Position numbers and translations under genes: made by a program | Source: Gautieria morchelliformis | Taxonomy: Eukaryota; Basidiomycota; Agaricomycetes; Gomphales; Gomphaceae | DNA: 64,000 bases | NCBI GenBank assembly: GCA_015179125.1 | Contig: WHVA01000042.1 | Coordinates: forward strand, 186,001 to 250,000 | Direction of reading: 5' to 3' | The notes under the pieces: generated by a model | Told to the model about the DNA's origin: nothing | The model's input: only the letters and a program-made list of their open reading frames with translations | Databases searched by the model: none | Part shown: positions 43,452 to 55,308 of the stretch, piece after piece | Layout of the letters: every line of letters begins with the position of its first letter | Numbering within the stretch: position 1 is the stretch's first letter

Positions 43452-44595
43452 GAGCTGAAGCGAGTTGAACCCAAACTTCAGCCAGGTGAAAGGCTTCTCA
43501 TTGCTGAGTTTCACAATGAGAGCTGCTGTCAACAAAATGACTTCAAAGGTTCTACCTGGTATGTATGTATATTTAATTCTTATACTTGAATCTAATCAAC
43601 CATGTCAGGCTACAGAAGGGTGAACAAATCCTCCAGAAAAAAGGAAATGGTCGGCTGATTCACATCTCGGGTTTGATAGAGGAGGTGAACAGATGGTTGG
43701 TTTCTTTCAATGATGACGGCAGCATTTCCTCCAGTGCATGCAAGGCCATCTTTCCCGGTTCAAATGCAGATCCATACTGGGATTGTGCTCAACTCATTGA
43801 GCAAGTGAAATCTTCACCAATTCCAACATTCAAAGTGGCACACCCTGGCTGTCAAGCCCTTTTTATATTTGATCAGTCATCTGCACATGCAGCACTGCCA
43901 CCAGATGCACTCAAGGCATTTGAAATGAATAAAAGCAATGGTGGCAAGCAATGGCATCAGAAGGATACAATTATTCCACACAACAATCCCACACCTGAAC
44001 TCCATGGCAAAGTACAGAGAATGACCACTGATGATGGCCAACAGAAAGGCCTGGAACAGACTCTTACAGAACGTGGGTTTAATATTAAAGGTCTCAAGGC
44101 AAAGTGTTCCCCTGTCTGTCCATTCGAGAGTCAATGGTACTGCATGGCTCGACTGCTTAGCCAGCAAGATGACTTTGTAAACCAGGTGTCTATGCTTGAA
44201 ACACTCATAAAAGAGGCTGGGCATGAATGCATATTCCTCCCAAAGTTCCCCTGTGAACTCAATCCCATTGAGATGGTAATATTTACTTTTACTTCAATTG
44301 GTAATTTGTCAACTTATTCACATTGTCTAAGTATTGGGGGTGGGTGAAGTACAGATATCGGCAAGTGCCCAAGAGAACCTTCAATGATGCCAAAAAAGCA
44401 GCATTTGCTGCTCTCAATGCTTGCCCGGTGGATGTCATCCGACATTTTATCAATAGAGCCTGGCGGTTCATGAGTGCTTACAGGATTGGCCTGACAGGGG
44501 AGGCAGCAGCATGGGCCATTAGAAAACAAAGGGCCATTGTACAGTCTCACGCAGTGCTATGATGCATCTTGATGCAATTGTCAGCCGCAACGTGA
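43452..44595 (+). pseudogene. Agaricomycete DDE-superfamily transposase relic 1
   Basis: Three exons fit: 43452-43558, 43609-44275 and 44332-44562, with GT-AG introns of 50 and 56 nt; the first restores a Trp codon and the second lies exactly between NPIEM and YWGW. Landmarks are LQPGERLLIAEFHNES, the KKGNGRLIHISG turn, ALFIFDQSSAH with a catalytic Asp, and FPCELNPIEM with the catalytic Glu. The usual HDES motif reads HNES, so one acidic catalytic residue is lost. The N-terminal third is missing, and a frameshift near 44555 puts the last MMHLDAIVS into another frame. The element is dead. Confidence 0.8.
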
Positions 44596-44799
44596 CACGT
44601 ACCTACTTTAGACACCGAATAAACGACCCTTTATATGTTAAATTTTTGAAATTTTTGTCCAAAAATTTGGCCGGCCGAAAACCTCGTGGGAAAAATTCCA
44701 AAGGAGTGCTTTTCGACGTAATTTGCATTCCTGAGTCTGAATCTGAAGTCAGATTACCCCCCAAATCTCTCAGTCACCGGCTACTAAGTTGGTGGACTT

Positions 44800-45140
44800 T
44801 GGTTGTCTGCAACTGTAGGAGCGAGAGGAATGCATTGTATCATGTTCCGAACATTGCCCGTAACGCAGTTCAAGTCCGATCTCTGATACTTCAAGTGATT
44901 TTCATAGTTCGAAACAATCTGTTGCTCATTTGTAAATATCCTAGCAAAATAATACTGTTATTCCTTGTGTGCCTTATATATGGGTGTTTGGGTACAGTGT
45001 TCTGTCACCTCTTTCTCTATGCCGTCTCCATGTTGCTTTTCATCTTATCTTGCTCTCCTTCCGGAAGTATCATACCCTCTCCATGTTGCCTTTCTCTTAT
45101 CTTGCTCTCCTCCCGGCAGTATCATGCTCTCTGACACGCA
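44800..45140. repeat. Shared 3' flank of DUF6533 copies
   Basis: The block beginning GAATGCATTGTATCATGTTCC matches 29490 onward and the reverse complement of 53590-53900. It shows that whole segments, not processed copies, were duplicated. A short CTCCATGTTGC repeat at 45027-45105 is private to this copy. Confidence 0.75.
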
Positions 45141-46806
45141 TCACACCTCTAGTGATACCTCGCCCATGGATGCCGCCACTACAAGGGATATTTTTTTGAG
45201 TCTCAAGAAGGCATGAACCACATAAACAAATGGAATAATGACTCACCATACCGAGGTTCAGCACGTACATCACCGTCTACAGCGCCCGCAGTTTCCCTGC
45301 CGCGAGGGATTTCCTCAAGCTCGATTACCGTGACTGCTTCAGACGAGGGGTTGTCCTCCCTGTGAGGTTCAATTGCTTCTGATGTCCCAATCTCCTCGGT
45401 GCTTGGATCACCGAATTCATCCATGAGTGAATTGTGAATATGTCGTGCGGCTGCATGAAAGCTCGTTATGGGATGGTGTGCCGAATGGGTGGTGCCATTA
45501 GGGTGAGCAACCCTCTCTTGAAGGGCAAGATGACAGCGACAAATGATGATGACAGACAGGCTACATATGCCGTTAGCATATATCTTATTATCTAGGCTCC
45601 TTGAATCTGACCTGTCCTGCACATATGCAAGGATTTCTGAAATGCTGGGCTATTGACCCTGTGTGTAACTGGACGTCCACGCGTATGTGTGCAATGGACT
45701 CACTCTTAAAACCTGTGATACTGAATATTAGGTACGTCTCATAAATTGGACACTATACATTACCCTATTAGCGATGCCAGATCCTAATGTTATGCTCAAT
45801 ACAAATCTGAGTCGGTATTAGATGGAAGGTTCAATGGTGGCGGTCAGAAAGTACATACCCATATCTTATGAGACCTAGACTAGCAATGAGCAATTTCAAA
45901 GTATAAGAATGAATTAACAGACCTTGTTCAGCCAAAATTTGGGTCAATGATTTTCGAGGAAGCATCTGAAACCCTCTTGAGAGCTTCACGAGCCCAAGGG
46001 TATTGTATAGTGTCGCGACAACAACCAATGTGTCAAAAAGTATAATGAAAACATTATTTATTGTGGCCACTAGGAATAAATGGTGTGTTAAACTGGAACT
46101 AAACATGAGAATTTCTCACCCCTGACAAAGTGATATATGGGCCTGCTTCAATATAACTGCTGTTGTCACTCACAAAAGTAGAGCATCCAGATCCCGACCT
46201 GCGATTTTGCATCCACTTTTGACTGCAACAAACTGTAATACGGTATTGTGTTTGAGGATAGATTAACGGCAGACTTGAACTTGAAAATGGAAGGGTGCAT
46301 ACCACTGTCACACTGAAACTGCCCATGTACAGAAGAAGACCGAGGGCTCCAAGCACCCACCGCATCCCTTGATTGTGCTGGGTCATGGCGTATACTCGCG
46401 CCCATAACAGTCCTGCAAGGGAGGGTATGGAAGTTTACGACTGAGGACTTTTACCGGTATACGGTTACCTTCTATACCTGGAAGTATTACAATGGCCAGA
46501 CAATTTTGGAAATGAACCAATGGGTTGCACACTCTGTTTCGGCATCAGAGGATGTATAAAACAACACATATGTCATACTTGATGTGTGTGAGCAACATGC
46601 GTTTCACGAATAAACCCACTCACCTCGAGTGTGACGTTTGCTATATTTATGTATACCGTAAAGATAGAGAAAAGTAAGGCAGGGTAGCGAGTGAGCAGGT
46701 AAAGGACAGTTCCTAATCTGACTCTTCTCTGCCAGATATAGGTAATCTCGGACGGGAGGGTCAACAGAGTATCGTAGGTGAAGAGTGCTGCTTGGATCAG
46801 AGATAC
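45141..46806 (-). pseudogene. DUF6533-type membrane protein gene, copy B (5' cut by LINE-1)
   Basis: Exon 3-type sequence (TYDTLLTLPSEITYIWQRR, then LGTVLYLLTRYPALLFSIF) starts right at the LINE-1 poly(A) border, so the first exons are gone. Later exons include ARVYAMTQHNQGMRW, SSSSLPLIYPQTQ, FVATINNVFIILFDTLVVV, CHLALQERVAHPNGT and a final exon ending at 45141. Splice signals are conserved (donor GTGAGT at 46623; acceptor CCTTGCAG at 46413). An in-frame TGA at 46545-46547 is shared with copy C, placing their common ancestor after inactivation or pointing to different splicing there. Confidence 0.7.
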
Positions 46807-46991
46807 ATTTTTTTTTTTTTTTTTTTTTTAATCCATTTTGTCTTTTGGGGTGTTGCCCTATGTAAGACGATGCATACAAATGTTCGGTCCACATGTGAGT
46901 TCTATCTGCCCTTTCTGTTTCAGTCTCTGCATGAGCTCGAGGTGCTGGGCCTCGAGCTGGTCTGTGCCTGTGTTGAGGTGGGGTAGTGGGT

Positions 46992-49900
46992 TCATCTAAC
47001 TTGTGCGATGGTTGCGCACCCTTTCTGTCTATCTTCTGTCCCCGGCATAGTCACGTCCCCGAAGGTTCCCTTGAGCCTGCCTGTCGCATTGATAAACTGG
47101 AGCAGCGGGACCATCGCCTTTGGTCTGGTGAGCAGCGTGCGCAGTGACCTCGTGTCTCTTCTGAGTTTGCATTCTAGTATGCGTCTCTGTACCTTGTACC
47201 CCGGGCACTGAATCAGGTAGTGGTGCACAGTCTCGTCATTGCTGAGGCACGCTTTGCAGGTGGGAGAGTCTACTTTTCCTATGTTGAACAGATGTTTGTT
47301 AAGCGGGATGTGGCCCGTTCTCAGCTGGATTAGCAGGGAGCTGTGGCGGCGCGCCATTCCATTGCAGAGTTTCATGAAGGCTGGCAATGGCATGGTGGGA
47401 TCTATTTTGTGTGCCGCGAGGGCCCTGGGTGACGTTTTGAAGAGCTCACGAGCTAGTCTCCAGAGCTCTGTGCGGTGTCTTTGTAGTTCTGCCGTCCTGC
47501 TAACCGGAAGCTCTCCTCGACACACAATTGGTAGGTCTTGCTCACATGTGGAGTCTCCACTGGCCGCCTTCTTAGCTTCTTCGTCCGCTCGCTCGTTGCC
47601 TCTCACCCCTGCGTGGCCTGGCACCCATCTCATCATTATGTTGCTGCGTTCAGCCCTCCCTTCATTGACTGCGTGCATCTGCTCGTGTACAGCATTGACC
47701 AGATATTGTCCTGAGATCGCGCGTTCTTCTCTGGTCGTTTGGATGGCGGCCTGGTTGTCCACCCCCAGCATGTGATCCCCCGCCCGTTCCCATCGCATCA
47801 GTTTGGCTCCCATGGCAGCGCCCAGCAGCTTGGCTTCAAACACCGTGTGTTCGTCTGTGGATCCCATGTACCTCCGCACGACTCTCTTCTCTACTCCTCC
47901 TCTGTAAAGTACTGCCGCCGCCCCTACGCCTCCGTCTACAGCTGAACCGTCTGAATATACCTTGACCTCTGCCCGGTCCGCGCCTTCTTCCTCCACCACC
48001 TCCTGTTTGGTCTTGGGGATGCATGTGACAAAGGTGGGTGCCCATTTGGGCTCCATGACAGCTACATCTATGGTCTCCATTCGCTGGGGTTGTAGGTGCA
48101 ATGTATGTAGCGTTTCATGGAGGGATGTTCGGTGTTTCTTGATGTACCTAGCCGCTGCTTTCTTGATGTGTTTTGATAGGGGGTGATGTCTGGGTAGAGT
48201 GGTCAGTCGGACTTCTGCGCGGTGCACAATTTTGGATACTAGTAGTTTGAATGGTAACAAGTTGGCGTGGGCGTCTAGTACATCGTTGGCAGTCGTTTTC
48301 ATCGCGCCAGTTATTGTTAGCGTGGCCTGTCGCTGTACTCTGCTCAGCTTGTTGATGAGGCCTTTCGTGCCTTTCGTTATTTTGGATTCTGGAACCAAGA
48401 ATACGTCAGCCGCGTACAGTACTTTGGGTACCACTACCGCTATGAAGAATTGTCGCATTTGCTTAGCTGCTATCCCCTTGGACATCTTTGCCAACCTCTT
48501 GTATTGGTCTGTGAGCTTGGCTCCTTTCTTCAGCGCATAGTCAGTGTGGTGCTTGAACCGCAGTTCTTGGTCGAGCAAGACACCTAGATATTTGTGTACC
48601 TCAGTCGGATTGATGATTTGGTTCCCTACTGATATCGAGGGCCGGGTGGCTGGTCTGGACCCTTTTGTTCTTGTCGGGTCTTTTTCCTGCCTCCTGGTGA
48701 ACCCCATCAATCCAAACTTATCAAGCACAAAGTGGCAGTCGTGATCCTTCGCCCATGCTAGTGCCCCGTGGTCTCTACTCATGATGTCAGCCAGCTTGTC
48801 AAAGGCCTCTTGTAGATCCACGCCTTCAGCTAGTAGCATGGTATCGTCGATGAAGGCAACTGCGTCTTCGCCATTGTTTTCGATCGTGATATCTAGCATG
48901 TCAGCATTGTAGTACTGGTATGCGATGCCGGACAGGGGGCAGCCCTGGTCCATGCCTCTCCTGATGGGCTCTGTGGGGGCACAGTAATCATCGAAGTTGA
49001 CTATGGTCACTCTACCTTCGACTTTCTTTCGTATCCAATCCGTGTACTCACGCGGAATGCCTCTGTGGCGCATGTTGTCAATGAGCTTGTCGAGTATGAT
49101 ACTGGGGAAGGCCCCCTTTATGTCAAGGAACAGCGCCCCTAAGACTTTGCCCTTCCGCCAAGCGTCCTTTGCCTTCAGGACCGTGTAATGTAGGGCGTCC
49201 GTTGTTGTCCGACCCGGCTGGCATCCGTAGTGGTTCTTGGGGAGCAGGTTGTGCTTCTCAGTCATTTTCACTAGGTCCTCTGCAACGCACGATGAAAGGA
49301 TCTTGCCTAGCGTGTCGAGGAGGGCTATCGGTCAGTAGGCTCCTGGCACAGTATAGTCGGGCTTGCCCGGCTTGCGCAGCACTCGTGTGGTGGAGTCTCT
49401 CCACTGTGCCGGATACACCTTGAGCGTGAACGTCGCCCTGAACAGTGGACCTATATACGGCATCAGCACTTGGGCACACTTTTTCAGTATGATATTAGGT
49501 ATGCCATTCGCTCCGGGTGCTTTGAAGGGCCCGGTGCGTTTGATCGCTCTAAGTATTTGGTCATCGGTGATTGGTGTGTATTCGAATGCTGGCTCGGGGT
49601 AGTCGCAGTCTCTAGGGGCCGGCCTGTCACGTGCAGTTGTCAGCGGGAAGAAAGTGTCAAACAGCATCTTAGCCTTCTCTTCGTTTGACTTAGCTTCCCG
49701 CGTCCTGCCATCACTGCGCTTGCTGGTGAGTGTCAGGATTCTTGTTCTCCTTCCATCTGTTGCTGCGTTTGTGGTGAACTGGTTCGCTGTCCAGATGGCT
49801 TTCTGGTTCACTGTTTCCAGGAACTCTTCCCAGTGTTCGAGCTTCGCGTTGGCTATAGCTTCCACATACTTGTTCCTGGCTCGCTTGTATTCGTCGTGGG

Positions 49901-50969
49901 CCTGGTCCAAGGGGTCGTTGCGCCGCTCATAGGCCTTGCGTGCCAGCCTTTTTGTGGCTGTTCTCATCTGTGTCAGCTCTCTCGACCACCATCTCTTCAT
50001 ATATGGTGAGGGTCTTGTCTTTGGGACGCGCTCGTCGGTGGTGTCCAGGACCGCTTTGGTGAGCACTTCCAGGGCGTGGTGAAACTCTTCGCTTGTTGAC
50101 GGGGGCTCCGTGGTAGCATTTTTCTCCAGTCTATCTCTTAGCGCCTCGCTGTACTCGTCCCAATCCACTTGACGGTAGTTGTGTTTGGGGGGTTCAATGG
50201 GCATGCTAACTGTGGTTTCTAGCTCAGTGTCCACAGGAAAGTGGTCGCTACGGGCAGGCTGTTCCTCAGGAATTGTCCGGCATGTGATCAGATTGCTGAG
50301 CAGGGCTGCTGACATGAAGACGTTGTCAGTCCGAGTGAGGTTTCCCGTTGCGTGCGCTCTAAGGGTGGGGAGCCACTTTGGTAGCACCATGTGTAGATCC
50401 CTTTCTACCGTGGAGTCCAGGAGGATTTGGGCTGCATCCAAGTTATTGCGGGAGAAGAGGTGCGCGTTCCGCGGTTCGTCCCACTGGGGATGGTGGCGGT
50501 TGAAATCCCCCAACCATATCATGTCTTCGTTCTGGTTTGCTCACGCCCTTTCTCTCTCTTGCATCTGTAGGAACTTGTCAGCATAGCGTATGCCCTCAGA
50601 GTGTGCGCAGTCGCAGTAGAAATTTAATATGAGGATGTTACCGTTCTGTGTCCTGACTCTTACCCCCGTTACATCTTGATGGCCGATGTCGAGTGCCTCC
50701 CAGGTATCTGTCGTTATCCTTTTGTTGATTAGTGTCATGGACCGGGTGCGTTTGTCCTTGTCGTTGTAGTGGGTGCTGGGATATATGGCATACCAACATG
50801 GGCTTGATCGGGCGTTGCCTAAGAAGTCGATATACGGTTCCTGGATCGCTATGATATCATATTTCTCAGGTGAGCATCTCCCTATTAGCTCGTTGGTGGC
50901 ATGAAGAGATTTATTGACGTTCTGTTGTCTGATCCGTAGTGTTGTTCTCTGGCGTGCGTCGTCACTCAT
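46992..50969 (-). pseudogene. LINE-1 ORF2: endonuclease, reverse transcriptase, RNase H
   Basis: One frame of about 1325 codons interrupted only by two TGA codons, 50541-50543 and 49332-49334. Both stand where LINE-2 or context implies Arg. Order: APE endonuclease (AIQEPYIDFLG, MIWLGDFNRHH), RT (LFLDIKGAFPS, FIDDTMLLAEG), RNase H (VYSDGSAVDGGVG, WVPGHAGVRGNERADEEA) and a terminal CKACLSNDETVHHYLIQCP zinc motif. The start overlaps the ORF1 stop; the position of the ATG used in LINE-2 is GTG here, so the next ATG (50969) is given. Confidence 0.9.
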
Positions 50970-50995
50970 CTCGTTCCAGATAATTGTTGGTCTGC

Positions 50996-52151
50996 TCACG
51001 GTTCGTCGCTTCCCCCTCCTCCCTGTGACCCGAAGTGTTCATTGATCGTTGTTTGTCTTGACCCTGGTCTGGTACCTGGCCTCGACCGCCTCCTCGTCGA
51101 CGGGCCCTGCCAACTGTTATCTTTGTGGCCTACGGGTGGGTTGATTCTGCCTCTTCTCTGCGATGCCAGCGGCTCTGGAGCCTGCTGTTGTTCCGGTCCC
51201 CTGGTTTGATGTGTCGGTTGATGCGTGCCCGCTGGGGCGCTGAGCTGCGGGCTGCCGTCTGTGTACATCGCTCCCGCTGGGCTCACTGTGCTCTCCTCCT
51301 CCCATGCGTATTGTTGTTCCCATGTCCATGGGTTTTCGTCAGGGAAGAACTTATATGTGCTTTCCGGGTCATTTTTGTCAATTCGCTCGCTAGCTGCCGC
51401 GAACTTTGGGCAGGTGCGGTCCCATGACGCATGACCTGCCGCGTCGCAATTCACACATCTGAAGTTGTCTGGGTTCGTTTCCTCGCATGCTGCTGCCCGA
51501 TGTTCCTTCGTGCAGGTTCCACACGTTTCCCTGGCCTCGCAGGCCGCAGCTAGGTGTCGCGTGTTATATCTCTGACACTTCAGACATCTTCTCGGCTCTC
51601 GCCTTAACCGTCTGGCCCATGTCCTCTTGCCTGCAATTATGAGCCCGTCTCGGATTGCTTTGTTCGCCGCCGCGGTGGAGTTGAACCATGCTATGATGTG
51701 TGCGGATCGCTGCCCTGGGCTGCGCCGTTGCGCCGGCTTTATCCATCTTGTGGCGATGAGCGTGCCTTCGGGGAGTCTGGAGTCACGCTCGATTCGTGCG
51801 TATTCTCCAAGGGCCTCGGGCGCGTGGCTAATCGGAACGTATTCGACGATCACCGACACAGATCTTTCTTTGACTACCGCTGATGCGCTGAACCTCTGCA
51901 GGAACTCCTGTTTGTGTGTCTGGATGCTGTTGGCTGCTTCGGGGGTCTGTAGGTCAAAGACCACTCCGCCGTTGGCTAATTTCTTAGCCCCCACAAATTT
52001 AGGTTCTTCCCCTTCCTCCATCGTCTCCATGTGCTCCATGGCCTCGTTGGCCTTGGTGACTAACTCTTGTTCTGTCAACTCTTCGAGTGGGTTTGTCTCG
52101 GCGCTGGGGTCCTTGTCGACCAATATCTGGCAGTTTCTCGCCCTGGCCCTG
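50996..52151 (-). CDS. LINE-1 ORF1: CCHC nucleic-acid-binding protein, 5'-truncated
   Basis: The frame is open from the element's truncated 5' end to TGA at 50996-50998. It has an N-terminal domain with VSVIVEYVPISH and IIAGKRTWARR, three zinc knuckles in a row (CLKCQRYNTRHLAAAC, CGTCTKEHRAAAC, CVNCDAAGHASWDRTC) and a Gln/Arg-rich C-terminus. It binds element RNA in related LINEs. An initiating ATG is not visible in the retained part. Confidence 0.85.
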
Positions 52152-53643
52152 GCGAGGGTGTTCGGGTTTATTCGTGAAATGCAGGTTGCTCACATACATA
52201 TCCAGTATGACATATGTGTTCTTTTATACATGATCTGATGCCAAACAGTGTGTGTAATGCCTGGGCTCATCTCCTAAATTGTCTAGTCATTGTGGCACTT
52301 CCAGGTATAGAAGGTAACTATATACCGGTAGGTCCTCATTCGTAAACTTACATAACACCCCCCTTGCAGGACTCTTATTGGCGCGAGTATACGCCATGAC
52401 CCAGTACAATCGAGGGATGCAGCGGATGCTTGGGGCATTCAGTCTTCTTCTGCAAATGGGCAGTTTGGGTACGGGAGTGGTACGCATGCTTCCCTTTTCA
52501 AGTTCAAGTCTGCCATTAATCTATCCTCAAACACAATACGGTATTACAGTTTATCGTTGCCAAAAACACATGCAACGTCACAGCTCAGGATCTGCGTGCT
52601 ATTCCTTTGTGAGTGACGACAGCAGTTATACTGAAGCATGTCCATATATCACTTTGTTAGGGGTGAGAACTTATCAGGCTCAGTTGCTGTTTATCATACC
52701 ATTTATTCCTAGCGGAAACAATAAACATTGTGTTCATTATCCTTTTTGACACATTGGTTGTTGTTGTAACACTATACAATACCCTTGGACTCGTGAGGCG
52801 CTCAAGAGAGTTTCAGATGCTTCCTCGGAAGTCATTGTCCCAAACCTTGGCTGAGCAAGGTATGTTAGTTCATCCTTACGCTTTGAAATGGCTGATTCCC
52901 AGTCTAGGCCTTCTAAGATATGGGTCTGTACTTTATGATGTCTACCATTGAATCTCCCATGAGATCTAATGCCCACTCAGATTTGTATTGACCATAACAT
53001 TAGCCGGTGGCATCACTGCCGAGGTACTGTATGATGTCCAATTTCATGAGACGTACCTAACATTCAGTATAACAGGTGTTGAGAGTGAGTCCATTGCATG
53101 CATACACTTGGTCGGTCAATTTTATGTGCGATCAATAGCCCAGTCTCGGAGGGATTCTTACACCTGTGCAGGACAGGTCAGATTCAAGGAGCCTAGATAA
53201 TAAGATATATGCTAACGGCATATATAGTCTGTCTGTCATCATCATTTGTCCCTGTCATCTTGCTCTTCAAGAGAGGGTTGCTCACCCTAATGGCACCACC
53301 CATTCTGCACACCATCCCATAACGAGCTTTCATGCGGCCGCACGGCACATTCACAAATCGCTCATGGATGAATTTGGCGATCCGAGCATCGAGGAGGTTG
53401 GAACATCAGAAGCAATTGAACCCCACAGGGAGGACGACCCCTTGTCTGACGCAGTCGCGGCGATTGAGCTTGAGGAAATCCCTCGCGGAAGGAAGCTTGG
53501 GAGTGCTGTAGACACTTCTTCCGGTGAGGTCTGTGCTGAAGCGCAATCTGGTTAGTCGTTCGTGTTCTTTTCACCTTCTTGCGACTCAATACAATACCCT
53601 TGTAGTGGCGGCGTCGACGGATGAGGTATCAATAGAGGTGTGA
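52152..53643 (+). pseudogene. DUF6533-type membrane protein gene, copy C (5' cut by LINE-1)
   Basis: Copy C begins inside intron 3 (compare copy A), so all DUF6533-domain exons are absent. The exon beginning YDICVLLY has TGA at 52236-52238, the same site as in copy B. ARVYAMTQYNRGM, SSSSLPLIYPQTQ, CHLALQERVAHPNGT and the final exon to 53643 follow. Orientation is opposite to copy B, head to head across LINE-1. Confidence 0.7.
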
Positions 53644-53960
53644 TACGTGTCTGGGGATATGAGGGAGAGGAAGTGTAGATGGAAGGCATCAGCTATAAGC
53701 ATGGAAGAAAGAGGTGTCCTACCCGAACACACATATATATGGCGCGCAACGAATAATGGTACTATTTTGCTATAGGTATCTTTACAAGTTAGTGACCGAT
53801 TGTTTCGAATCACGAAACTCGCTTGAAGTATCAGAGGTCGAACTTGAACTGCGTCGCGAGCGATGTCTGGAACGTGATACATTGAATTTCTCTCGTCTCC
53901 CAGAAGTACAAACACATCTAGAACGTGATTATGTCGTTTCTTGTCACCCACCAGATTGCC
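53644..53960. repeat. Shared 3' flank of DUF6533 copy C
   Basis: The reverse complement is collinear with 29427-29740, including GTGACAAGAA and the block around ATTCATTGTATCATGTTCC. It closes the third copy of the segmental duplication. Confidence 0.7.
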
Positions 53961-55308
53961 ACGAGCACGCCTATGATTGGTGTGGGAAGGTGGATGCGTC
54001 CCTAGTAGAGTCTAGCAACAACTTGCTGTTCTCATTGGGGCTGCGGGAGAACGGGTCGCCCAGCAGTTCGCGGCAGAGTCCGCCATGCCATTCACTTTAT
54101 CCTCGCCCTGGTCCATCGCACCCTGGTCAGGCTGCGACTAACGACGAACTAGCGTCGGTCATACGGGCAGACCGCGAGCATGTACCTTAAAAGGCGCACC
54201 CTGAGCCTTTGTCAACTGCGAAGGCGGGGATTTGGAAGCGAGATCTCGATTGTATTTTAGAGGCAGACGCGACATACTCACTTTTCAATGGGGGACAATT
54301 CCGTTGGGGAGAGTGTTACTGGCATTGAATGACGAGGGATCTGGGTCGATCACATCCGGAATAGGGAGATACTTAGCGCCCGGGGACGATCTTCTTCGCT
54401 ACTATATTTAGATCCACTTGGCAGTGTCATCACGACAGCTTCTGCCATCAGAGTGATGCGGTGATCGATCACGTCGATCATGTCGATCGTGGAACCAGAC
54501 GAATTTATAGCATATGAATGATGTACATCCGGTCCCAATTAGGTGACTAAGAATGCATGGCCTGACGCTTGATATTTTATGAGTCTGAGCATGACATGGC
54601 AAGTTGGAATCTTTGGCTCACTGGCAGAGTATGCACTCACAAATGGTACAAGGCCATTACCACAGCACTCAGTTTGGTGGTGGAGAACCAGCCGTACTAG
54701 CCACCTGGAACATTTTACACAGCACGTGTTTAAGGAAACCTACTCCCAACATGAATAGGTTACATGAACATCCTTGATGGTAGTGCATTGGATCGATTCA
54801 TAAGTATAGGAGGGTGATCATATCTTTCTGCAGTGTAAGACACTGAAAACCAACCACTCGGTCATAGGCGCCACGCGGATTGTATCTAGTCCTTGGATAA
54901 TTAACTTAGTCACTCCAAATGTGGTGGAATTGACTCTTATTGAGCTTAGCTAGACCTGTATCTGATTACTTTTTCAAAATTCCAACATTTACCCGGGGAC
55001 CCCCCTCCAAAATTTGGACTTTGAGTGGAGATGTTGGAGTTTGTTGTTAGCCGAGTTAGCACTGGTCGCTGGCAGTTGCCAAGTGACATCGCTGTGTTGC
55101 TCCTGCAGCACATAATAATACCGTAAAATATATATCAATTGTTCTAAAAATTATTTAGACAGGATTGTCTAATATCCCAAGGCTCATCATGACACTAGGC
55201 CCACATTGGCGGTGGGATCTGAATGTTTTCACTGCAAACTCAGCTTGCTTTGCATTTAAGCCATGCCTGGATTACCAATTAATAGAGTAAAAAGGCTTTA
55301 GTGTGACC
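53961..55308. other. No gene supported
   Basis: A palindromic cluster (GATCGATCACGTCGATCATG, 54461-54490) is present. The segment 54970-55050 (AAAATTCCAACATTTACCC with a GGGGACCCCCC core) resembles terminal sequence of the neighbouring transposase element. No open frame with a known domain was found. Confidence 0.4.

Larger units (their letters stand above)
46808..52151 (-). mobile_element. LINE-1: RNase H-bearing LINE, nearly full length
   Basis: T22 at 46808-46829 is the tail. The 3' UTR motif TTGTCTTTTGGGG is shared with LINE-2 and LINE-3. ORF1 and ORF2 overlap at 50996. The 5' end lies near 52151, where sequence changes to copy C of the DUF6533 gene. No target-site duplication could be found, and the two flanks are inverted copies of the same gene. 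The layout (CCHC ORF1, APE-RT-RNase H ORF2) resembles Tad1/I-like fungal LINEs. Confidence 0.9.

Noticed and set aside
54461..54490. Palindromic GATCGATCACGTCGATC cluster as an operator
   Set aside because: There is no adjacent gene, and short GATC palindromes of this kind arise easily by local duplication.
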